Positions 38,628 through 45,771 of a stretch of 48,976 bases of DNA are shown piece after piece. The position numbers and the translations under genes were made by a program. Origin of the DNA: Porticoccaceae bacterium (GTDB lineage: Bacteria > Pseudomonadota > Gammaproteobacteria > Pseudomonadales > Porticoccaceae); contig JARGOV010000002.1 in NCBI GenBank assembly GCA_029212965.1, positions 192,721 through 241,696 on the forward strand, written 5' to 3'. The notes below the pieces were generated by a model. It was not told where the DNA came from, searched no databases, and saw only the letters and a program-made list of their open reading frames with translations. Each line of letters opens with the position of its first letter. Position 1 is the stretch's first letter.

Positions 38628-39517
38628 TGCTCTATCGCATCAAGCACATAACCCATTATGAGTATGATAAGCCTGTGACCTTGTGCTACAACCACGCTCA
38701 TTTAATGCCCCGGGATACGGATTATCAGCACTGTCTTGAGAGTCATATTAGTATCGCGCCGTATCCAGTCAGCGTGCATCAAAGTAGTGATTATTTCGGC
38801 AATAAGATCAGTTTTTTTTCGGTCGAAAATAAACACAGCAGCCTGGAAATAGTGGTCGATAGCATGGTGCGTTTGAACGGTGAGCGTATTGATCCGGGTA
38901 TTGATCTGGATTTTGGAAATACCTGTACTCAGGCACGGGAAAAAATGCACAGTCTTCAAGATGAGACAACACTTCTGGCACGTGAGTTTGTGTTGAATTC
39001 ACCAATGGTTAAAACTTCCGATGCTTTGAAAGACTACGCTGCACCCTCTTTTCGCAGTAATGTGTCATTACTGAGTGCAGCTCGTGATTTAACCCGGCGT
39101 ATTTACACTGATTTCACTTACGATCCTGAATCAACGACGGTAGCAACGCCTCTTTACCAAGTACTGGAACAGCGTCGCGGTGTCTGTCAGGATTTTGCTC
39201 ACCTTGCGATTGGTTGTTTGCGTGCCCAAGGCTTCCCGGCGCGTTATGTCAGTGGCTATCTAGAAACCCTGCCCCCGCCCGGGCAAAAAAAACAAGTTGG
39301 TTCAGATGCTTCTCACGCTTGGTTTTCCGTTTATTCACCAGGTGAGGGCTGGTTTGAATTTGATCCAACCAATGACAATGTACCTGCAGAGCAACATATT
39401 ACCACCGCCTGGGGGAGAGATTACTCTGATGTCACCCCCTTGAGTGGTGTGATTTTCGAGGGTGGTGATTCCCAAGTTTTATCAGTATCAGTCGATGTTC
39501 AACGCTTACAGGAGTGA
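38627..39517 (+). CDS. Transglutaminase-like cysteine peptidase family protein
   Basis: COG1305-type protein with the bacterial transglutaminase N-terminal domain (MLYRIKHITHYEYDKPVTL start) and a transglutaminase core. The triad is intact: Cys187 (RRGVCQDFAHLA), His230 (DASHAWFSVYSPG) and Asp246 (FEFDPTNDN). In this family the fold more often hydrolyses amide bonds than cross-links proteins. The 296-residue length lacks DUF2126, unlike the copy upstream. The start is GTG 38627, sharing one base with the upstream TAG, and GGGAGGA at 38614-38620 precedes it by six bases. No signal peptide, so it acts in the cytoplasm beside the fused ligase. Confidence 0.92.
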   Translation: MLYRIKHITHYEYDKPVTLCYNHAHLMPRDTDYQHCLESHISIAPYPVSVHQSSDYFGNKISFFSVENKHSSLEIVVDSMVRLNGERIDPGIDLDFGNTCTQAREKMHSLQDETTLLAREFVLNSPMVKTSDALKDYAAPSFRSNVSLLSAARDLTRRIYTDFTYDPESTTVATPLYQVLEQRRGVCQDFAHLAIGCLRAQGFPARYVSGYLETLPPPGQKKQVGSDASHAWFSVYSPGEGWFEFDPTNDNVPAEQHITTAWGRDYSDVTPLSGVIFEGGDSQVLSVSVDVQRLQE

Positions 39518-39924
39518 TGCCAAAAGCAATGTGATTTTACCGTTATGGGAACTTTTTTAAAATTCCCATAATACTTCAGGGCGAATGAGCGTTGTTATTT
39601 TTGTATTGTTACTTTTGTGGTGGTCTGGGGTGTAGGTAAAATATTTTCTTCTCGACGGCTTTGTTGTTTAAGGTTGATCGGGCTCCTCACCGTCTAGGTT
39701 TTTGTGTTTGGGTCTTTTATACTGCTTGCAGATAATATTAACTTTGATTGATAAGCTGAATTTGTTGGGCCTAGCCTCCATAAACAAATGGATCGGCTTT
39801 TGGTCCCAATAACTGTTTTAAACTACGCCCCATTTAAGAGACTCTCCAGACTGTGCTTTTTCGGAGTAGTGACTGTTAATAATTTGGCGAACCGTTTTAT
39901 GCATAAAATAACGAGGAAAGAACT
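39518..39924. other. 407-base intergenic region, no convincing gene
   Basis: The longest gene-free stretch in the window, between the amidoligase island and the first monooxygenase. It holds TTATGGGAA (39543-39551) facing TTCCCATAA (39563-39571), a nine-base inverted repeat about 25 bases after the transglutaminase stop, likely the end of that transcript although no T-run follows. A 16-codon very hydrophobic frame (39585-39635) with a nearby AGGG is too short to call. The remaining part is probably the promoter of the monooxygenase gene. Confidence 0.6.
39895..39908. promoter_or_regulatory. Perfect palindrome next to monooxygenase ribosome site
   Basis: TTTTATGCATAAAA is an exact 14-base palindrome ending 16 bases before the ATG, directly upstream of the ribosome site ACGAGGAAAG. 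It could be an operator that blocks transcription or a small RNA hairpin; AT-rich chance matches are also possible. Confidence 0.4.
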
Positions 39925-41574
39925 ATGAGTGATTCACAAACGACAGTACTCGACGCGGTTGTTGTCGGTACCGGTATGGCCGGTTTGTACATGATTAAAC
40001 GTTTGAATGACCGGGGTTTAAATATTCAAGCTGTTGAAGCCGGCTCCGGCGTTGGTGGCGCATGGTATTGGAATCGTTACCCTGGGTGCCGTGCTGATTT
40101 ACCGATTATTGAATACTCCTATTCTTTTTCGAAAGAACTTCAGCAGGAGTGGGATTGGACGGAAGTCATGGCAGGCCAGCCTGAAATTGAAAAGTACCTC
40201 AACCATACGGCAGACCGCTTTGACCTGCGTAAGGATATTAAATTTAATACCAAGGTTACCGATGCCATTTATGACGAAGCCGCTAATATCTGGACGGTCA
40301 CCACTGACCAAGGGGACGTCTATAAAACAAAGTACTGCATTATGGCGACAGGTTGTTTGAACGAACCCAACTACCCGGGCTTTAAAAATGCCGATTCATT
40401 CAAAGGTGATATTTACCACACCGCACAATGGCCTCGTGAAGGTGTTGATCTGACCGGTAAGCGTGTCGCGATTATTGGTTGTGGTTCTTCGGGTGTACAG
40501 GCTATTCCCCAGATCGCTAAACAGGCCAAGGAACTTATTGCTTTCCAGCGCAGCCCTATTTACACCTTCCCGGCTAAAAATGCACCGATGAATCCGGACT
40601 TCCTCGCTCAGGCGAAAGCTGACTACGACGACATTCGTGAGCAGCAGCTCAATAATGAAATGGGTATTTGTAACTACCGAGGCCCGAAAAAGCCCAAAGA
40701 CCCGAATGCAGCGCCCAAGCCCAGGCCCAGCAAAAAAATCATGGATATCACGCCTGAACAACGTAAGCAGGAAATTGAAGATTTTGGTATCAATGTGCTG
40801 ACCCTCTATGTCGACACCTATTATGACCCTGAGGCAAACGAAATCGCCTGTGAGTTGTATCGTGAGTTTTTACAAGACTATCTTGGCGATGCGCAAAAAG
40901 CTGATGCCCTTTCACCTAAAAACTATCCATTGCACTGTAAGCGGCCTGTTATTGATACCGAATACTACGCAGCGTTTAAGCGAGACAATGTCTCGATAGT
41001 GGATCTACGTGAAACCTCTGTTGAAGAGGTGACACCGACTGGCTTGCGCACCACCGATGCCGAATATGAGTTCGATGTGCTAGTTTATGCCACCGGCTTT
41101 GACGCCATGACTGGCACCATCAAACGTTTGAATATTCGTGGTCGTGATAACCAGCTATTGGCAGATCAGTGGAAAGAAGGGCCCCGTATGTACATGGGTT
41201 TGCAGAGTGTTGGTTTCCCCAATTTCTTCACCGTCACTGGCCCAGGTAGCCCCTCTGTTGTGAGTAATGTGCTGCATTCTATTGAGCAACATGTCGAGTG
41301 GATTGATAACTGCATTGGCTATTTACAAGAAAACAATATCAAAACGATTGAGCCAGAACTCGAAGCTCAAGATGCTTGGGTTGAGCACGTTAATAAAGCA
41401 GCCGAAGGCTCTATGATGACGGCTCCAACGTGTAATTCCTGGTATCTCGGAACAAACATTGAAGGTAAGCCACGGGGCTTTATGCCTTATTTGGCAGGGA
41501 CTAAAACTTACCGAGAAGAATGTGAAGAGGTCGTTGAGAAAGGTTATGAGGGCTTTAAGTTAGAAACAGCTTAA
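39925..41574 (+). CDS. Baeyer-Villiger-type flavin monooxygenase (cyclohexanone monooxygenase-like)
   Basis: FAD- and NADPH-dependent oxygenase predicted to insert oxygen next to a ketone. The 549-residue protein has the FAD Rossmann motif GTGMAG (residues 15-20), GGAWYWNRYPGCRAD typical of this class, and the Baeyer-Villiger fingerprint F-x-G-x3-H-x3-W-P: Phe159, Gly161, His165, Trp169, Pro170. A second nucleotide motif IIGCGSSGVQAIPQ and the later VYATGFDAMTG follow. Starts and length resemble cyclohexanone and steroid or cyclic-ketone monooxygenases; the actual ketone is unknown. ACGAGGAAAG precedes the ATG. A strong terminator follows. Confidence 0.9.
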   Translation: MSDSQTTVLDAVVVGTGMAGLYMIKRLNDRGLNIQAVEAGSGVGGAWYWNRYPGCRADLPIIEYSYSFSKELQQEWDWTEVMAGQPEIEKYLNHTADRFDLRKDIKFNTKVTDAIYDEAANIWTVTTDQGDVYKTKYCIMATGCLNEPNYPGFKNADSFKGDIYHTAQWPREGVDLTGKRVAIIGCGSSGVQAIPQIAKQAKELIAFQRSPIYTFPAKNAPMNPDFLAQAKADYDDIREQQLNNEMGICNYRGPKKPKDPNAAPKPRPSKKIMDITPEQRKQEIEDFGINVLTLYVDTYYDPEANEIACELYREFLQDYLGDAQKADALSPKNYPLHCKRPVIDTEYYAAFKRDNVSIVDLRETSVEEVTPTGLRTTDAEYEFDVLVYATGFDAMTGTIKRLNIRGRDNQLLADQWKEGPRMYMGLQSVGFPNFFTVTGPGSPSVVSNVLHSIEQHVEWIDNCIGYLQENNIKTIEPELEAQDAWVEHVNKAAEGSMMTAPTCNSWYLGTNIEGKPRGFMPYLAGTKTYREECEEVVEKGYEGFKLETA

Positions 41575-41606
41575 ATCAAAGATTGCCCATATTTCTATGG
41601 GAACGC

Positions 41607-41640
41607 TATAAAAAAGGCCGCAAATGCGGCCTTTTTTATA
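41607..41640. terminator. Bidirectional terminator between monooxygenase and Nudix genes
   Basis: TATAAAAAAGGCCGC (41607-41621) pairs perfectly with GCGGCCTTTTTTATA (41626-41640) around the loop AAAT. Six As on one side and six Ts on the other let it work for the plus-strand monooxygenase and the minus-strand Nudix gene. Confidence 0.95.
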
Positions 41641-41682
41641 ATGGTTTTGGTATCGTGGCATCCCTTAAGTAGGGACACATTC

Positions 41683-42273
41683 TTAAACAGGCAACTGGCG
41701 TTGCATAATCTGCGCGAAACTATCTAGAACGTTGAGAGTTAAGCCCCAGATAACATCCTCTTCATAACGAATACCGGGGTAGGTCATCCCCGAGCCAGCC
41801 ATAGGGTATTCGAGTTCCGTTGCAGAGCTTGGTGTAAACAAATGTCGCAAGGGAACCCAGAATACATGGGCAACCTCGGCCGGTTCACGAGCAAAAACCG
41901 TCGCTTTTTCAGCAGTATCAATGTGGTAAATAAAAGGCGATAAGACTAAGTTTCGAGTGGCAACCTGGCGGGTGGGTAGTGGCCCGACACGGTGGTTTGC
42001 AGTCAGTTTAAGGCCTACTTCTTCGTGGGTTTCTCGTTCGGCAACGGAATGGGCATCTTTGTCGAGGCTGTCGGCTTTGCCACCGGGGAACGCCACCTGC
42101 CCCGACCAAGGGTCCCCAGCGCGTTCGGCACGGCGAATAAAACAAACGTCTAGATCCTTTTCTCGACCAGAGAGAATCATGGCCACTGAGGCCTGTCTTG
42201 GGGTGGCACTAAACTTGGCAGCTTTATGTTGGCGAGTATTTAGAGCACCGCGAATTTCATCAAGTGTCATCAT
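41683..42273 (-). CDS. Nudix hydrolase, CoA pyrophosphatase family
   Basis: Hydrolyses the diphosphate of coenzyme A or acyl-CoA to 3',5'-ADP and phosphopantetheine derivatives. The CoA-specific signature reads FIRRAERAGDPWSGQVAFPGG, seen here in parts, and joins the Nudix box ending AERETHEEVGL, with the metal-binding glutamates. I start it at ATG 42273 (MMTLDEIRGAL), giving 196 residues, a normal length. The open frame goes on for 96 codons upstream but with no family resemblance and a hydrophobic, lysine-rich composition. ATG 42270 is equally possible. No clear ribosome site is present. It may trim CoA pools in the acyl-CoA-rich neighbourhood. Confidence 0.88.
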   Translation of the reverse strand: MMTLDEIRGALNTRQHKAAKFSATPRQASVAMILSGREKDLDVCFIRRAERAGDPWSGQVAFPGGKADSLDKDAHSVAERETHEEVGLKLTANHRVGPLPTRQVATRNLVLSPFIYHIDTAEKATVFAREPAEVAHVFWVPLRHLFTPSSATELEYPMAGSGMTYPGIRYEEDVIWGLTLNVLDSFAQIMQRQLPV

Positions 42274-42538
42274 TTCACAAGAATGTCTTTTATTGATGAT
42301 GACGTCAACTGAGATGTGTTTCAGCAAGCACTTTCGCCAGCTTGTACTAACTTGATCTTCGTCACAGCGCCGTGTCAATGCTGTTGTTTTTGTAAGGGTT
42401 GGCTCTATACTAGTATTCAATTGACTTTTGTCTTTAGCTGTTATTTCAGCCGGATTCGAAGATAGCTCGAAAATAAATATCAACATACAGGTTTTGACTG
42501 CGTGTAAGCCCTTGGAGAAACTGATCGTGATCTTGGAA

Positions 42539-42853
42539 ATGATTAAAAATATGAAAGTCATGCGTGTCCTAGCAATAACAGCTGCATTGCTTATTAGCCA
42601 GCCAGCCTTGAGTTATGAAACGGGCCCTCATGGGCCTAGTGGCCTTGATATGGCCGCTGATCTGATTGTTGGCCGTCCGGTACTTTTGGCAACGACTGTT
42701 GTTGGTACCGCTATTTGGCTAGTTGCCCTGCCTTTTTCTGCTCTGGGTGGCAATGTCGAAGAGTCGGCTGAGGCATTGGTGGTTGGGCCTGCTAAGGCGA
42801 CGTTTGTCCGTTGCTTAGGGTGCTCATCAAATACATATGAAGGTGAAAAATAG
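42539..42853 (+). CDS. Small exported or membrane protein with C-terminal RCLGC motif
   Basis: Short protein of about 104 residues and unknown function. An N-terminal signal-like helix (VMRVLAITAALLISQPALS) is followed by a second hydrophobic segment (VLLATTVVGTAIWLVALPFSAL) and the C-terminal FVRCLGCSSN with two cysteines. I recall similar small proteins in pseudomonads carrying the same FVRCLGC ending, some named 'multidrug transporter' without basis. Starts at ATG 42539 or ATG 42551 are both possible; neither has a strong ribosome site, and GGA close to the first is ambiguous. The frame stays open upstream to 42428, overlapping the Nudix leader region. Confidence 0.7.
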   Translation: MIKNMKVMRVLAITAALLISQPALSYETGPHGPSGLDMAADLIVGRPVLLATTVVGTAIWLVALPFSALGGNVEESAEALVVGPAKATFVRCLGCSSNTYEGEK

Positions 42854-42965
42854 TGGGTGGCAACAGAGGACAGTGCTGTCACATATTTTCATACTTTTTT
42901 CTGAACAGCCTATAGTTGAATCGATTCTATAGTCTATTTTGACCGACTTGTTATTAGTGAAGCCT

Positions 42966-43772
42966 CTAAACCCCTTTTAAGGGCCCTCTAAGCCCCTTGG
43001 TGGGTGGCTCTTCCGCAGGCCCTGCAAAACATTGGGCAATTGACATCCACTGCTTCGCGGGCTCTCCTACAACCTCTAGTTGAGTATCGCTAATGTTTCG
43101 AACCTGGGTCACAACTTGGCAAAACTCCACCGCGTCACCACTAATTTTGTTTTCAAACTGCTCTGCATTCCACTTCCAGAGTTCCCCGGACGGCGCTTGT
43201 AAACAGATATGAGGGGCTGGGCCGGGTTGAGGTAAGCCGCGATTAGAGAAAGTCCACTGGTAAGTTCTGATACCAATGGTTGCGATATGTTTAATACGGT
43301 CAGTTTGTACGTTTTGTGCACCAAGTAGGTCATAAATTGCCCAGCTGTGGGCCCAGGTTTCCATTAACCGGGCTGTGACGAACATTGGCAGACCCATATC
43401 GGGGCCAACCCAGGTGAGCCGCAATTTTGGGTCACTGTTAGCAAAGAGATCGCACATTTCTATAAATAGGGCTCTCCATCGCTCCAGCATTTGTGTTCCG
43501 CAAAGGTTGTCGAGCCATTGGCGAGTGAATGCGGCGAGTGTTAGTCCCGAACTTTCGACCTCAGACATAAAGCATTCGAAAGCCTGCGCATCTTTATATG
43601 AAGTTACTCCAAGATAGTCGCTGAAGTAGAGGTGGGCGACTACGTCATTGACTGTCCAGGATTTGAAGGCAGTGGTGCGAGACCAGTCGGCTTCGTTCAG
43701 TGTTAATAAAAATTGGTAGAGTTTGTCGCCTTCATCACGAAGATCGGCAACGATATTAGCGAGATCAGTCAT
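42966..43772 (-). CDS. DinB-like metal-binding protein, TIGR03084 family
   Basis: Related to mycothiol-dependent maleylpyruvate isomerases and DinB-like proteins; reaction unknown. The N-terminal four-helix bundle has the metal-ligand histidines in WTVNDVVAHLYFSD and ETWAHSWAIYD, with Trp and Asp around them as in the family. The C-terminal part (about 175-268) contains the family's LQAPSGELWKWN-like segment and a carrier-protein-like small domain. The 268-residue length is typical. Such genes often occur among acyl-CoA and aromatic or steroid catabolism genes. It is divergent from the SulP gene. Confidence 0.8.
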   Translation of the reverse strand: MTDLANIVADLRDEGDKLYQFLLTLNEADWSRTTAFKSWTVNDVVAHLYFSDYLGVTSYKDAQAFECFMSEVESSGLTLAAFTRQWLDNLCGTQMLERWRALFIEMCDLFANSDPKLRLTWVGPDMGLPMFVTARLMETWAHSWAIYDLLGAQNVQTDRIKHIATIGIRTYQWTFSNRGLPQPGPAPHICLQAPSGELWKWNAEQFENKISGDAVEFCQVVTQVRNISDTQLEVVGEPAKQWMSIAQCFAGPAEEPPTKGLRGPLKGV

Positions 43773-43872
43773 TAGCGTGTTCTTACTCTCAGATCTATTA
43801 AGGCAGGTATCATATCGTTCTAGGTGATGGCTTGTCTGTCAAAACGTGGGTGGCGTGAGTTGGAGACTTAGC

Positions 43873-43924
43873 TAGGTATTTTATATATGATAATCGAATA
43901 CCTATATTTCTAAAAAGATATAAT
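43873..43924 (+). promoter_or_regulatory. Inverted repeat and -10 upstream of sulP
   Basis: TAGGTAT (43873-43879) faces ATACCTA (43898-43904) across 18 AT-rich bases, and a consensus TATAAT lies at 43919-43924, 35 bases before the SulP ATG. A -35 at the right distance is weak, which would suit an activator bound to the repeat. Confidence 0.4.
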
Positions 43925-43958
43925 AAGAATCTAATATAAACCACCGGGGATTTCTGGC

Positions 43959-45701
43959 ATGAATCAAAAGCGTTGTACCAATACAACCTACGCGCGTTTT
44001 TTGCCCTTACTCGGTGATATTAGGCAGACTGATAAGGCTGAGTTTAGTCAGGACCTTCTCGCCGGTACGATTACCGCCATCCTCTTAATTCCCCAGGCGC
44101 TGGCCTATAGTTTGCTGGCAGGCTTGCCCCCTGAGGTCGGTCTGTACGCGAGTGTACTGCCACCGATTATTTATGCATTTACCGGCACAAGCAGGACGCT
44201 TGCCGTCGGCCCGGTAGCGGTGGCGGCGGTGATGGTTGCCGCTGCGTTAGTGCCCTATGCAGACGGGGATCCTGACAAATATATGACCGGTGCATTAATT
44301 CTTTCCGCACTTACTGGCTTTATTATGCTGGGGATGGGCTTTCTTCGCTTAGGCTGGTTAACCAATTTTATTAGCCACCCGGTACTCACGGGTTTTACTA
44401 CGGGTGCAGCTATTTTCATCGTTGGCACTCAGCTGGCGGCATTAACAGGCATTAGTGTGCCCAGGGGCGTTAGCTTTGCAGTGCTATTGCAAGCGCTGGT
44501 CGATAATATCCACACGTATAACGTAGCAACGGCGATATTTGGTAGTATCGCCGTCGTGCTGCTTATTCTTGCTCGCCAGCCTTTGGTGGTAGTACTGACG
44601 AACCTGGGCATAAAACAGCAAAGTGCAGTAATACTCGGGCGAACGGCCCCTCTGTTTGTGGTTATTGGCGCGATATTAATCGCCGAGTTAGTGGATGCGC
44701 ATGTGCGTTTCGATATTGCGGTGGTTGGCCTGGTACCCCAGGGTTTACCAGTGCCAAGCCTCAATTTTATGAAAGCGCAGGGTTGGACAGAGCTACTCCC
44801 GGCGGCGGGTATGATTGCCGTTATTGCCTATGTTGAAAGCATTTCTGTAGCCAAGGTACTGGCCTTTCGGCGGCGACAAAAAATAGACCCTGACCAAGAG
44901 TTTAGAGCGCTCGGTTTGGCTAATGTGGCAGCGGCATGCGCGGGGACGATGCCGGTTGCTGGTGGGTTTTCCCGCTCAATGGTCAATTTTGATGCGGGGG
45001 CACGCACGCAGCTGGCAGCAATTTTTACGGCTATTCTCGTGGGGCTGGCGGCTTTCCTGTTTACCAATCTATTGGAGAATCTTCCCAAGGCCGTCCTGTC
45101 AGCAATTATTGTAGTGGCTGTGTGGCAGTTGATCGACATTCAGGGCTTAAAGCACACCTGGTCCTATGACAAGGGCGACGGTATTGCTCAGGGAGTAACA
45201 CTGGTGGGGGTGCTGGCTCTCGGCATTGAACAGGGTTTGATGCTGGGTGTTGGCCTAGCGCTGGTACTCTTTTTGTATCGCACGAGCAGGCCTCATATTG
45301 CTGTTGTGGGTCGCGTGAAGGGTAGTGAACACTACCGCAATATTTATCGCCACAAGGTGGAAACATGGCCGCAGTTGTTACTGGTTAGGATTGATGAAAA
45401 TATTTATTTTGCCAATACACCACGCGTCGAAACAGAGTTGCACAACCTGGTACTAGACAGCACGATTACCGATGTGGTGTTGATTTTCTCAGGTGTTGCC
45501 TACGTCGATACCAGCGGGCTTGAAATGCTGGAGACCATCGAGCAAGAGCTGTCCTCAACTGGCTTGCGCTTGCACCTGGCCGAAGTTAAAGGGCCTGTAT
45601 TGGATAGACTTTATGGGACGAAGTTCTATGAGCGGCTGGGCGAAGAGCGGGTCTATTTGTCGACAGAAAAGGCCGTTGAAAAACTGATTCCATCGAGCTG
45701 A
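43959..45701 (+). CDS. SulP-family anion transporter with STAS domain
   Basis: Inner-membrane carrier for sulfate, bicarbonate or another anion. The 580-residue protein has a SulP membrane domain with about a dozen hydrophobic segments (residues 30-420). It includes ATILLIPQALAYSLLAGLPPEVGLYA-type helix 1 (read here in parts: LIPQALAYSLLAGLP) and the conserved GTMPVAGGFSRSMVNFDAGART loop in parts. A cytoplasmic STAS domain (about 440-565) has the DTSGLEMLETIE motif. The substrate cannot be told from sequence. GGGGA precedes the ATG. It is convergent with the second monooxygenase and closed by a bidirectional terminator. Confidence 0.93.
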   Translation: MNQKRCTNTTYARFLPLLGDIRQTDKAEFSQDLLAGTITAILLIPQALAYSLLAGLPPEVGLYASVLPPIIYAFTGTSRTLAVGPVAVAAVMVAAALVPYADGDPDKYMTGALILSALTGFIMLGMGFLRLGWLTNFISHPVLTGFTTGAAIFIVGTQLAALTGISVPRGVSFAVLLQALVDNIHTYNVATAIFGSIAVVLLILARQPLVVVLTNLGIKQQSAVILGRTAPLFVVIGAILIAELVDAHVRFDIAVVGLVPQGLPVPSLNFMKAQGWTELLPAAGMIAVIAYVESISVAKVLAFRRRQKIDPDQEFRALGLANVAAACAGTMPVAGGFSRSMVNFDAGARTQLAAIFTAILVGLAAFLFTNLLENLPKAVLSAIIVVAVWQLIDIQGLKHTWSYDKGDGIAQGVTLVGVLALGIEQGLMLGVGLALVLFLYRTSRPHIAVVGRVKGSEHYRNIYRHKVETWPQLLLVRIDENIYFANTPRVETELHNLVLDSTITDVVLIFSGVAYVDTSGLEMLETIEQELSSTGLRLHLAEVKGPVLDRLYGTKFYERLGEERVYLSTEKAVEKLIPSS

Positions 45702-45712
45702 CAAGCAAAAGC

Positions 45713-45758
45713 AGGTCAAAAAAGAACGGGGCGGGGAGCGCGTTCTTTTTTGACCTGA
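45713..45758. terminator. Bidirectional terminator between sulP and second monooxygenase
   Basis: CAGGTCAAAAAAGAACG (45713-45729) pairs perfectly with CGTTCTTTTTTGACCTG (45742-45758), a 17-base stem with a 12-base G-rich loop. It lies directly after the sulP stop and before the end of the minus-strand monooxygenase gene. The A/T tract is inside the stem, so it can act on both strands. Confidence 0.85.
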
Positions 45759-45771
45759 GGGTACAGGGTGT

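Noticed and set aside
39585-39635. 16-codon hydrophobic micro-frame in the long intergenic gap
   Set aside because: Too short, with an AGGG too close to the ATG; chance cannot be excluded.
42274-42561. 96-codon N-terminal extension of the Nudix protein
   Set aside because: No family resemblance, and the residues from MMTLDEIRG onward already give a full-length CoA pyrophosphatase.
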